Positions 20,438 to 29,678 of a stretch of 64,000 bases of DNA are shown here, piece after piece; within the stretch, counting starts at the first letter, position 1; each line of letters starts with the position of its first letter. The translations under genes were made by a program, and so were the position numbers. Source of the stretch: Aldrovandia affinis (Eukaryota > Chordata > Actinopteri > Notacanthiformes > Halosauridae); the NCBI GenBank assembly GCA_029706075.1, contig JAINUG010000228.1, positions 248,001-312,000 on the forward strand, in the 5' to 3' direction. The notes below the pieces were generated by a model. The model made no database searches, was not told the DNA's origin, and worked only from the letters and a program-made list of their open reading frames with translations.

Positions 20438-21951
20438 CCCTCTGAGGTCCGTGCTAAGCTTTTAGATGTTTTTTGATTTTGGCATGGTCTGATATTTATC
20501 TCAATTTCATCAATTTAACACACACTTACTCCAACGTGTTTGATATTTTTATTTGAAGGACAATCACAGCTACATTTGTATGCTATCAATAGTTTGGTCA
20601 GTATCATATGCAGCTTGTAAATAGATCTACAAACACACAAGTTAAAAATAGTAAATTTTTCTGCTGTCACAAAAGTTGTGAAAGCACACACTAAACTATA
20701 GTGACGAATTGTTTTGCCAATGTGCGTTTGTTCATCAAGGTCTTGGTTATGTAAGGGGTGTGAAAACAGTTTAGCACATCTGAGATCTAAATAGCTAAAA
20801 ACCTGTTTTTATCAGAACTGGTCACATTTATTTCAGGCTGTGGAGGGCTAAATGCTAAATACCTGAATATTCATTATTCATTGTCCACACCTCTAAGATC
20901 TGTCAGATGGGCCATCTCACTGGGCCATCAGTGTTATATTCTGAGTTCCTGTTCTGTTGTTTTTTGGCCTTTGTTTATTTTTCATTCAGTCCTTATTCAT
21001 TATTCTTTATCCAGTATTGCATTTTCCCTGTTCTGTCACGTTCTGCTCCTGTCTGTCCTTGTTCGTTTATTTCGAGATCCACACCTTGTCTTGTCATGCA
21101 CTTCGGGAGTTTATACTTTTCGGGGTTTTTCCGCCTTCGCTTATTATCTCGTTTTCTTCCTTCTTACTTTCTAGATTGCACTTTGTATATATTAGGTAGA
21201 TGTGTATAGTACTAACCAACTAATCTACTAACGTTAGGGATTTAGATTAAGTTACTAACACGCGGAATATGTTTGGCGTCACAAGACGCTGAATTCATAT
21301 ATTTTCACGAGTATTTGAAAACAAGCGAAATAAATAACATTTTAGGCTGTTTGAAAAGTATTCTTCCATAGATCTTGTGTGCATATTGCAATTTGTTACG
21401 TTGCAACACGCGGAATATGTAGTCACAAGACGCGGAATTCATATATTGAATATATATACGAGTATTTGATAACATGGCAAATCAAATATAGTTACTTACT
21501 CTTCGTCAGTTATTATCTTCGTCGCTTTTCATCAATACTCTCAAACACTGCAGCGCAGAAAATCTTTCCATCTTGAATAAAATTGTATGTCTGTATAAAA
21601 TCTTGCTTCAAATTGTCGGGACAGTTTATGTGTTTACGCCGGCGTTTTCACACATGGCCCGACGCCCTCCCACACACCTCGCCTAAACTCGCCCCTAGTT
21701 ACCATGTCAATAGAAGGGGGACGTTACTACCAGGTAAAAAAGAGAGTAAAAGGCAAGGTTTACTTTTGGTCTAATTAACCTAATTTAAAAAATCCCATTT
21801 GATTTGCCAGTGCTCAAATCGGAAAGTCGCGATTCTAAGGTTTCTGTCAATGTTTTTGTCGCGTGTGTATGATAAAATATCGCGAAGTTAGAAATAGTAA
21901 TATACTTTTATTGCTGCTGGGAGCGGCGCCGCTCCCGTCGACCTCAGGGGG
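20438..21951. mobile_element. piggyBac-like TTAA element, copy 1, inside the Gypsy pol
   Basis: TTAA flanks the element at 20434-20437 and 21952-21955. The ends CCCTCTGAGGTC and GACCTCAGGGGG form the inverted repeat. The length is 1514 bp. No transposase frame is recognisable, so this is a non-autonomous member. The inner sequence next to the left end (GTCCGTGCTAAGC...) matches the reverse complement of the right end of 36601-37962, so the two copies are of one family in opposite orientation. Because it sits within a Gypsy whose LTRs look identical, it moved recently. Confidence 0.88.
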
Positions 21952-21955
21952 TTAA

Positions 21956-22093
21956 GCTACCATCCTTCTTCGCTACTGGCACAATGGGTGTGGCCCACCT
22001 TCAATGTCGCACTGGCTCAAAAATACCCTGAGCTACCAGTTTATCAAGTTCCTCATCTAGTTTTGGTCGGAGGGCGAATGGCACTGGCCGCGC
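21956..22093 (-). other. Gypsy pol, segment between the TTAA element and the Gag-PR frame
   Basis: This short stretch continues Gypsy sequence on the far side of the inserted TTAA element. It holds the start of the RT region, with the Gag-PR frame stopping at about 22094. Confidence 0.7.
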
Positions 22094-23413
22094 TTAAAAA
22101 AATCTTGGTGAGGCTGTAGGATCAATATCAATGGATACTGGGGGAGTGCGTGCAGCCCCAAACTCCTGGAAAACTTCTGCATATTTGTTCACGATGGCAT
22201 CTACGGATTGCCAGTTCACCTGATGCACCCCCACTAATGAGATGCCTAGGGCATTAAACCAGTCTCGTCCCAGGAGGCTCGTCCCCTGACCCTGTACAAC
22301 AAACAAGGGCAATGTATCCCGTCTGCCTTGATACTGCACCTCCACAAAAATTCTCCCTTTAATCCGGAGCTCCGCTTGTGACCACTGCCGCAACACGCTA
22401 CTGACTTTATGTATTACAGGAGGCAGGACAGGCCACAGTGTGTGATAGGTGCTCTCACCTATTAAAGAGCATGCAGCCCCAGAGTCCACTTCCATTACAT
22501 GTGTTTTGTTATTCAGGATCACAGTGGCTTGATATGGCCGTTTTCCTTCAGCGTCCGACTGCTGACCTGTGTGGTAGATGCCATATTCCTCCTGTTCCGT
22601 CCGTGTAACCGTGTGCGCTTGCTGTGCTGAATGGGGGGCTGTCGCAGGAGATTCGGTAGTGGCACCATCCCTGGTCTTCTTTAAACAAACACGAGCTATG
22701 TGGCCCCCCTTTTTGCAATAATGGCATATGGCCATGGTAAATTTGCAATTGTGTGGGTTGTGTGTGCCACCACATCGGAAACATGGCCTCTGATCAATTT
22801 GAGCCTTTGCTTGCTTTTCTTCCATAGTGGGCTGACTGTGTGCAGTTTGATGTACTTCCGTCATTTGCGGTGGACCAGCTCGCTCTGGATGGAGCACGCG
22901 AGCATTTAACATCGCAGTTTCTGCAGCTAGTGCCCTCTCCTCAGCGTCTTTAAATGTCAATCTGTGTTCCGCCAGCAGGCGGCGCTGGAGCGCTTCATCA
23001 AGAACCCCACAGACAATACGATCACGCAGCATAGCCTCCAGTTGGTCGCCAAAAGCACAGTGAACCGACAGTTTACGTAGTTCCGCAATGTAACTTGAAA
23101 TGTTTTGGTTTGCTTTCTGTTTGCAATTATGAAACTGAAAACGCTGAACGATTTCTGAAGGGGTTGGGTTATAATGACGCTTCAAAGCTGTTACAATGTC
23201 CGCAAAATCCACTGTAGTGGGCAACCGTGGTGCGAGCACAGAACGCAATGTGGAATATGTTGCCGGCCCACACACACTGAGTAACACCGCGCGCTTTTTT
23301 CCATCTTCCCCTATTTCGTTAGCCTCGAAAAAACATTCCAATCGTTCAATGTATTCTTCAATTGAATTGTCAGAGCCTTCATCAAACTCCTCTATCCTCC
23401 CCAGCGTGGCCAT
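22094..23413 (-). CDS. Gypsy Gag-protease polyprotein
   Basis: The frame encodes 439 residues. Residues 1-180 form an alpha-helical Gag/capsid-like region (EEYIERLECFFEANEI near the start). Two CCHC zinc knuckles follow: CFRCGGTHNPHNC and CHYCKKGGHIARVC, around residues 210-245, which bind RNA during packaging. An aspartic protease follows with the catalytic DSGA and a LLGRDW block near residue 385. The fused Gag-PR layout is common in Gypsy elements. It is encoded by the element, not the host. Confidence 0.9.
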   Translation of the reverse strand: MATLGRIEEFDEGSDNSIEEYIERLECFFEANEIGEDGKKRAVLLSVCGPATYSTLRSVLAPRLPTTVDFADIVTALKRHYNPTPSEIVQRFQFHNCKQKANQNISSYIAELRKLSVHCAFGDQLEAMLRDRIVCGVLDEALQRRLLAEHRLTFKDAEERALAAETAMLNARVLHPERAGPPQMTEVHQTAHSQPTMEEKQAKAQIDQRPCFRCGGTHNPHNCKFTMAICHYCKKGGHIARVCLKKTRDGATTESPATAPHSAQQAHTVTRTEQEEYGIYHTGQQSDAEGKRPYQATVILNNKTHVMEVDSGAACSLIGESTYHTLWPVLPPVIHKVSSVLRQWSQAELRIKGRIFVEVQYQGRRDTLPLFVVQGQGTSLLGRDWFNALGISLVGVHQVNWQSVDAIVNKYAEVFQEFGAARTPPVSIDIDPTASPRFF

Positions 23414-23574
23414 CGTGCTACTTTATGTACAGTGCACAAGCGACGTAGGAGCTTTGTTAGCTAACTAGCTTGGTAGCCGTAAAGTTCTAGCCGTCTCAAG
23501 TCCAAACAGACACAAGAAACACCACAGTTCTCGTAAAAACCTGCTCTTTGGGTTCGGATCCGCTTCGTCGCCAG

Positions 23575-23778
23575 TGTAAGATCCGTCAGGAAGACAAGTG
23601 AGACGTTATAACAGGGGGGTAATTTACTGAACAACTTCATAGCAAACACCCATACAGAACAGTATACATGTGCTTTTCTAGCTCACAGCCAACTGGCTAA
23701 AACATGTCAGGCACCGCGATATGCGCATGTGCCTTCTTACGTGCGCATGTGCATCACATCCAACCCCAATACACTACA
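23575..23778 (-). repeat. Gypsy LTR (5' LTR on the minus strand)
   Basis: This is the second 204-bp copy of the repeat at 17724-17927. The primer-binding site lies directly to its left (minus-strand reading TGGCGACGAAGC), complementary to a tRNA 3' end of the form ...TCGCCA, as in several tRNA-Arg and tRNA-Ser species. Transcription of the element would start in this repeat on the minus strand. Confidence 0.95.
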
Positions 23779-23838
23779 TAGATAACCAACATTACATTCT
23801 AGGTTCCCCGTGATGTAACTCCAGTTGTGGGAGGGTAA

Positions 23839-24423
23839 TGTCGTGGAAATTCTACTATTCAAAGGAAGCGAGACTGTGTTCTCAATTTTCAAATCATGTT
23901 TTATTACTGTTTCGAAACAGGGGAGCAGTCTAACACTCTCGCATGAAGAATGTCAGAGTATCTCCGACGAGATAAAGGAAATACAACAGTATATATATTT
24001 TACATTCGAGGTGACCATCGCCCCTTTGGAGTTTCACCCATTGGCCATGGTTGAAACCCCTCCTTTATTGATGGGTCCAAACACATGTTTTACCCTCCCA
24101 ACATACACATTTCTTGCATACATTAGGATAAGGCAACTCTCACTTATGACCCAGTAATAACTTTCCATCCGTGTTATTATGATTAATACAGCACAATAAC
24201 AAACTCATTCCCAAGGAACCAACCCTGACGTTTCCTGCTCTCCAACCCAAACATCTTAATGTTTCTCATTCCTTCACACTGAATTGTCTCTCGCTCCTAG
24301 CAACACTCACTTATCTCTTCCCAAATGGTACACCATGTCTGACCCGTTAGTGGAAGCATAAACAACTCATTCAGCAAGCTGGAAACGACCGGTCGAAAGG
24401 CCTAATTAAATTTTTCCCTCACA
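23839..24423 (-). repeat. ERV LTR 1 (left, outer)
   Basis: The repeat is 585 bp with TG...CA ends. It contains a TATATATA stretch near 23993 and TTTATTG-type words. It is about 98 percent identical by eye to LTR 3 (about ten differences), so the insertion is fairly young but not new. Confidence 0.9.
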
Positions 24424-24967
24424 CTCCTCCCTTTTGTTACTAATGTAACAACTTAAGGAAAAATTTCATCAGGCAACTGGAATGGGTAGCTACCTTTAAA
24501 AATTATTACGCGAGAGTGTTACCTTATTGTTCCCATTCTCTCTCTCCTGCCTATTTACTTCAGAAACGCCAATCACCAAAATTAAAAGGAATAGGAACCA
24601 TCATAGGGGAATGGGTGCCGTGTGGCATGTGTTGACAAATCCAACAATTACTGTAGTTCATTTCTGCGGCAATCATCTCTACAGCCTGATTCTCAGGGGG
24701 AACCGGCGGCTGTTGTAAAGCCTCACTAGCTTGTAAAGTCACACACATAGACATGGCCAACATTTAAACAGTCGAACCCACTTAAAAGACACATATTCCA
24801 ACAGAAAACATCGGAAACATACAGGCATTGACTTCCGCCTAACACCCTGATTGTAGACATTTGTCCAGTCTATTGCAAAGTTATTGAATATACTACAACA
24901 TGTCTTGTGAGGTGTAGGGCCATTATTCAAGTCCCTCAGTTGGTCTGAGATGACGTCATTCAAGCTG

Positions 24968-25189
24968 TTATGTCCAGTCTGCTGTAGAATCGTCTCTCCC
25001 CTGGCCCTGCTTTGGGTCCCCGAAAGCAAGCATAAGGCTACACACCACAATGGTCAATGTTAGTGCGATAATAGTCATTATTATGCATGGAAACCAGGGG
25101 TTGTCCTGTGGCTTAAGCAGATGCGGGTACCGCCTCCTCAGGAACTCGTCTCTAGTGGGAAGCGTGTATCCAGGTATCTCTGTCCGCAA
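24968..25189 (-). pseudogene. ERV membrane-anchor frame, region A (possible Env leader)
   Basis: The 73-codon frame begins [19 protein letters not shown], then has a hydrophobic segment (CIIMTIIALTLTIVVCSLML) of about 20 residues. A basic N-terminus before a single hydrophobic span suggests a type II anchor such as a retroviral Env leader. It lies downstream of pol, where env should be. The homologous frame in region B is at 30094-30447. Assignment to Env is inference; I see no surface-unit or fusion-peptide motif. Confidence 0.4.
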
Positions 25190-26947
25190 CCTTCACAGCC
25201 GTGGGGGCGTCAGCAGCACCTGGTATGGTCCCCACCACCGGGTGGATGCCAATGTCCTTCTGAGGTCCTTCACCACCACCCAATCTCCTGGCCTTCCTTC
25301 GTCTCAGGAAGTGCTGCTTTCACCTTTAAAAATAGATCTCAGAACATTGTTTAACGCGACGCAGTATCTTACCATCATCTGTTCCTTGCAGAGTCAGCCG
25401 ATTCTGTGGAAAGTGTTTGATTAGCTCTTTCAACTGCACCACCACTGGCTGGGTGATAAGCACAGTGTGTTCTCAGATCCATCTGGTCGTGGATGGCATT
25501 GTTATGCCCTTCCCTACATTGTTAGTCAAACAAATAACAAATTTCAGCATATACATGAAAGCATGATGTATACCAACATTTATTTACAAGTTCTGTCATC
25601 CCCCCCTTTGATACATGGTCACTATCATGTATCAATTTGGCAAGGAAAGGAAAAGTAGAACGTGGAAGTGCAGGCAGGCCAGTCGGGCCTACCCACACAT
25701 TGTTGCGAGGGGTACACTGACGTTTCCAAACCTGTAATTCTCGTGCATCAGATCCTGTTCGTGACATCATTATTGAGAGAGAATGGGTTAAAAATGGCAC
25801 CTGCGCAGCCATCTGCACAATGGGGAAGAAAAGAGAGGAAGCAGCCAGCTTAGCTGCTGCATCCGCTGCTGCATTTCCCTGTGATACTGGATCATTCGCA
25901 TTCGTGTGGGCCTGACATTTACAAATCGCAATAGAAGAAGGCAACAATATGGCATTTAAAAGATTCTGTCCTAATACATACTGCATAATTGGTTTTCCTG
26001 TAGAGGTGAGAAATCCTCTCTGTGCCCATAAGGCCCCAAAATCCTGACACACCCCGTAAGCGTCAGTATAGATTGTAACTGATTTGCCCTCTGCCAATCT
26101 ACAGGCACGAGTTAGAGCAAACAGCTCTGCCGCTTGTGCAGAGAGATGTGAAGGCAGCCTCCCACTTTCTACTGTCCCGTATGTTGAACAAACAAAGGCC
26201 ACGTAGGCCACCAGGGGCTCGCCTGTGGCCCTGTCCCTCTGTGCAGAGCCATCCACAAAATATATCAGATCAGAATTTGGAAGGGGTATGTCTGTTAGTC
26301 AGGCCGGGGCTCAGAGAAAATCTCCACCAGCTGCTCACAGGAATGTGGCTCCATCATCTTCTGTGGGGAGCAAAGTAGCAGGGTTAAGTACAATACAAAG
26401 TTTCAGGTTGACATGCGACATAGTTAGTAGCACATTTTGCCAATGTAGAATCACTTGGTGTTACATGACATGCAGGTTTTATTTGTGCAGTCCGTGCCTG
26501 CGAGACTATCGCATATAGGCCTACTGCGTGTGGGACGTGTATCGTCACTTTGACATAAATCTTTTTATTTTCTCTGATACAAATAAATTGAAGGGACTTT
26601 GATGATTCGGTAAACCTAAACAGGGAGAAGAAGTCAATGCCTGTTTCAGGTGAGTCAAAGCTGTCAAAGATTCACTATTCCAGTCAATGTATTCTGTCAT
26701 GGCCATTTTGTGACCATGTATTAATTCCGAAAGTGGTTGAACTATTTCAGCATAGTCCATGTAGTAGCCACTCTGCAGTAGCCAGCCATTCCCAAAAGGG
26801 TCATCATGTGTTCTTTGTCGTCGGTTGAGGCAAGGCCAGAATCGCCTCGATTCTGTCCGAACTCAACCGACGTCCAGCAGGTGTGATGTCATGACCTAAA
26901 TATATCACATTTTGAGTAACAATTTGTAATTCAAACCAATTTTTAAA

Positions 26948-27142
26948 CACAGAATTTCTCTATCAATCGCTCCTTTTTATGATTTTATCCCATATAGTCA
27001 TAAAATACTTTCACATTTAGAACAACATTGTAATTTTGCTTTTGATACTTTAAGGCCATTTTCCGCTAAAAATAGAAGCACTGCTCTTGTATCTGTTTCA
27101 CAGGCCTTTTTGGAAAAGGAACACAAAAGTAAATCCTCTACA
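26948..27142 (-). repeat. Internal direct repeat of ERV region A, first copy
   Basis: About 195 bp including the RT YVEDLLL-side segment is repeated at 28155-28347, in the same direction, about 1.2 kb away. The same pair occurs in region B at 32217-32411 and 33424-33620. The duplication therefore preceded the tandem array. Confidence 0.85.
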
Positions 27143-28154
27143 TATTGAATTAATGTACTCCCCTCGGGCGGCACGAACTGATCTAAATTTGCTGCTAATT
27201 CAGCAGAGAAAATCGCTGGCAATTCGACATATCCTTGCGGAAGGACAGTCCAAGTCCATCGTTTACCTTTGAATTTAAATGCAAACCAAATCTGGAAGTA
27301 CCGCAATACAAAAAAATAAAATAAAATGCATTCGCTAAATCAATCACAGTGAACCAATTTGAATTTGACGGCACTTGAAAAAGAAAAACCAGAGTGACAG
27401 GGTTTGGTACAACAGGTGAGCTCCTGTCATTTTACCTATGTCAAATTTATTTTGAGCCCAGAGTGTTTGCGGAACATCATTTAATACCCAAGGATTTACC
27501 TGCTGTCTGCACTCCCTACCAGGCGGCATTTCTCTAACCCAAGAATCCACATCTTCCCATTCCCATTCGGTAATTTTCGATAATGACATATGCCACTTCC
27601 TGATTTGTTCATATAATAATTTCTGCTCTTCACTCAAGTCCCATCTATAATACTGGCTGCCTTCACATCTCTCTGCACAAGCGGCTGAGCTGTTACTAGA
27701 ATTTCAGTAATTGTCGATCCCGACTACGCGGTGCCTAAACATATCGTTTCGTTTATTTGCGGCATGTTCCAGAAACACTCATATTCTAAATGTCTAGTCA
27801 GGGGTGAGAAACGAGCGCACTTTGAAAAATAACTGGGCGGTCTGATTGGATGGAATATATTTACACAGTTCTGCAATTATTTTGTCATCACACAACTCCC
27901 ATCTATAATACCAATCTATCAATTGTGTAGGTACTATCGAAATAGTCCTAAAACAGGTGACGTGACTGACAACCCATTTTCATCACATTCAATAGTCATT
28001 TTGAATTTTAAATCTAAATTTGATAACGGTGCCCTAGGCACACTTCGTATCACAGACCATGAAGCACTGCTGTCAATCAAAAAAGATACGGACTTACCCA
28101 TGACTAGAAGGCTCATTGTTGGGCTGGCATTTGGTTGTATTGATAATTTTGAAA

Positions 28155-28347
28155 CACAGAATTTCTCTATCAATCCCTCCTTTTTATGATTTTATCCCAT
28201 ATAGTCATAAACTACTTTCACATTTAGAACAACATTGTAATTTCGCTTTTGATACTTTAAGGCCATTTTCCGCTAAGAATAGAAGCACTGCTCTTGTATC
28301 TGTTTCACAGGCCTTTTTGGAAAAGGAACACAAAAGTAAATCCTCTA
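28155..28347 (-). repeat. Internal direct repeat of ERV region A, second copy
   Basis: This is the partner of 26948-27142. It sits between the protease-like region and the leader, where an RT segment has no normal place, so it is a local rearrangement. Confidence 0.85.
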
Positions 28348-28499
28348 AAAACTTTTCATCAACTACTCGCCTCGAGAGACGGCAGGTGTTACTCTGCCTC
28401 GAATCCACACAGGAATTCCCCCTAGCGCTAGTAGGCATGTTAGGTTCTCACCTAACACTTCTTAAGGTCAAAGGCTCAAACCTCCCCTAAAAGTTCCAC

Positions 28500-28745
28500 G
28501 CGTGTGCCGTTTCGCGCGTTAGGCTCCAACCTAACACTAATTAGGGCATCATCAGGCTCCAACCCTCGCCACTAAGAAGTTCCACGCGTAACCCTCACAC
28601 TTTAGGCTCCTCACCTAACACCTCTTAGAAAACAGTTCCTCACGTGCCCCGTTTTCGCGTTAGGCTCCAACCTAACACTAATTAGGGCATCATCAGGCTC
28701 CAACCCTCGCCACCAAAAAGTTCCACGCTCACTATTTCCCCCTTC
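28500..28745 (-). repeat. Leader tandem repeats in ERV region A
   Basis: A unit of about 85 bp holding TTAGGCTCCAACCTAA (a near-palindrome) and GGGCATCATCAGGC occurs twice at a spacing of about 140 bp, with weaker flanking copies. The matching block in region B is about 33770-34010. Its place just downstream of the primer-binding site would suit a packaging or dimer-linkage region, but that is inference. Confidence 0.7.
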
Positions 28746-28799
28746 ACGGTTTAGGAAAACAGTTCCACGAACAAGGCTCGTGTACTGCTTACCTTCCTT

Positions 28800-28905
28800 T
28801 CCAAACTGTTTTTACTTTTTATTTTTGTATTCTTTTTTCTATTTTTATTTTTTTTTTATTAAAAAAGGAAAAAAAAATACTCTAATTAATTAACACAGTC
28901 TCACC
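28800..28905. repeat. T-rich then A-rich low-complexity run (also 34080-34175)
   Basis: Each copy of the ERV leader contains a long T-rich run followed by an A-rich run. The two copies differ in homopolymer length, as expected for slippage or for sequencing error in such tracts. Confidence 0.7.
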
Positions 28906-29093
28906 CTTATTTATTTTTTGTTCGGAATGGTGTTAGCCACCACAAACCCTCCGCAGGCTGTCAGGTGGGTCTCAAAAGTCCTGAGGTAGAGCTCCTGGAC
29001 CGATCCTCTGATGGTCCCCGTGCACGGTTAACCCTTGAGTCACTGCGGTTGATCAGCGGCGGACGTTACCGTCCCATCTGGGTCGCCAAGAAT

Positions 29094-29678
29094 TGTCGTG
29101 AGAAATTCTACTATTCAAAGGAAGCGAGACTGTGTTCTCAATTTTCAAATCATGTTTTATTACTGTTTTTGAAACAGGGGAGCAGTCTAACACTCTCGCA
29201 TGAAGAATGTCAGAGTATCTCCGACGAGATAAAGGAAATACAACAGTATATATATTTTACATTCGAGGTGACCATCGCCCCTTTGGAGTTTCACCCATTG
29301 GCCATGGTTGAAACCTCCTTTATTGATGGGTCCAAACACATGTTTTACCCTCCCAACATACACATTTCTTGCATACATTAGGATAAGGCAACTATCACTT
29401 ATGACCCAGTAATAACTTTCCATCCGTGTTATTATGATTTATACAGCACAATAACAAACTCATTCCCAAGGAACCAACCCTGACGTTTCCTGCTCTCCAA
29501 CCCAAACATCTTAATGTTTCTCATTCCTTCACACTGAATTGTCTCTCGCTCCTAGCAACACTCACTTATCTCTTCCCAAATGGTACACCATGTCTGACCC
29601 GTTAGTGGAAGCATAAACAACTCATTCAGCAAGCTGGAAACGACCGGTCGAAAGGCCTAATTAAATTTTTCCCTCACA
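29094..29678 (-). repeat. ERV LTR 2 (middle, shared)
   Basis: This 585-bp LTR lies between the two internal regions and serves as 3' LTR for one and 5' LTR for the other. The primer-binding site adjoins it on the left and the purine tract on the right, as expected for an LTR shared in a tandem array. Confidence 0.9.

Larger units (their letters stand above)
17724..23778 (-). mobile_element. Gypsy (Ty3-type) LTR retrotransposon, young, split by a TTAA element
   Basis: The element is 6055 bp long, flanked by the 5-bp duplication TAGAT (17719-17723 and 23779-23783) and bounded by 204-bp LTRs that look identical by eye. On the minus strand the order is 5' LTR (23575-23778), primer-binding site TGGCGACGAAGC just inside it, Gag-protease (23413-22094), RT, RNase H and integrase (20395-18134), a purine tract GGGGGAAAGGGG (17928-17939), and 3' LTR. 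The RT-before-integrase order and the absence of an envelope frame fit Ty3/Gypsy. A piggyBac-like element interrupts pol. Otherwise the long frames look largely whole, which suggests recent insertion. Confidence 0.95.
24424..29093 (-). pseudogene. ERV internal region A (pol remnants)
   Basis: In minus-strand order the remnants are a repeat-rich leader (28370-29093), a protease-like region with LIDSSAS (27934-28173), an N-terminal pol region (27344-27637), RT with VLPQGY and YVEDLLL (26998-27306), an RT connection segment (26545-26760), RNase H with a DGSA block and HLSAQAAELFALTRAC (25522-26256), which runs on into the N-terminal zinc-binding part of an integrase, and a small frame with one transmembrane segment (24968-25189). 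Gag, most of integrase and most of env are absent. The region is a fossil. Confidence 0.8.

Noticed and set aside
20881-21209. Overlapping hydrophobic open frames inside the TTAA element
   Set aside because: They arise from T-rich sequence in all frames, lack a known domain and are not kept in the second copy of the element.
24968-25189. Host membrane-protein gene
   Set aside because: The same frame is repeated in the second retroviral internal region and lies where env is expected.
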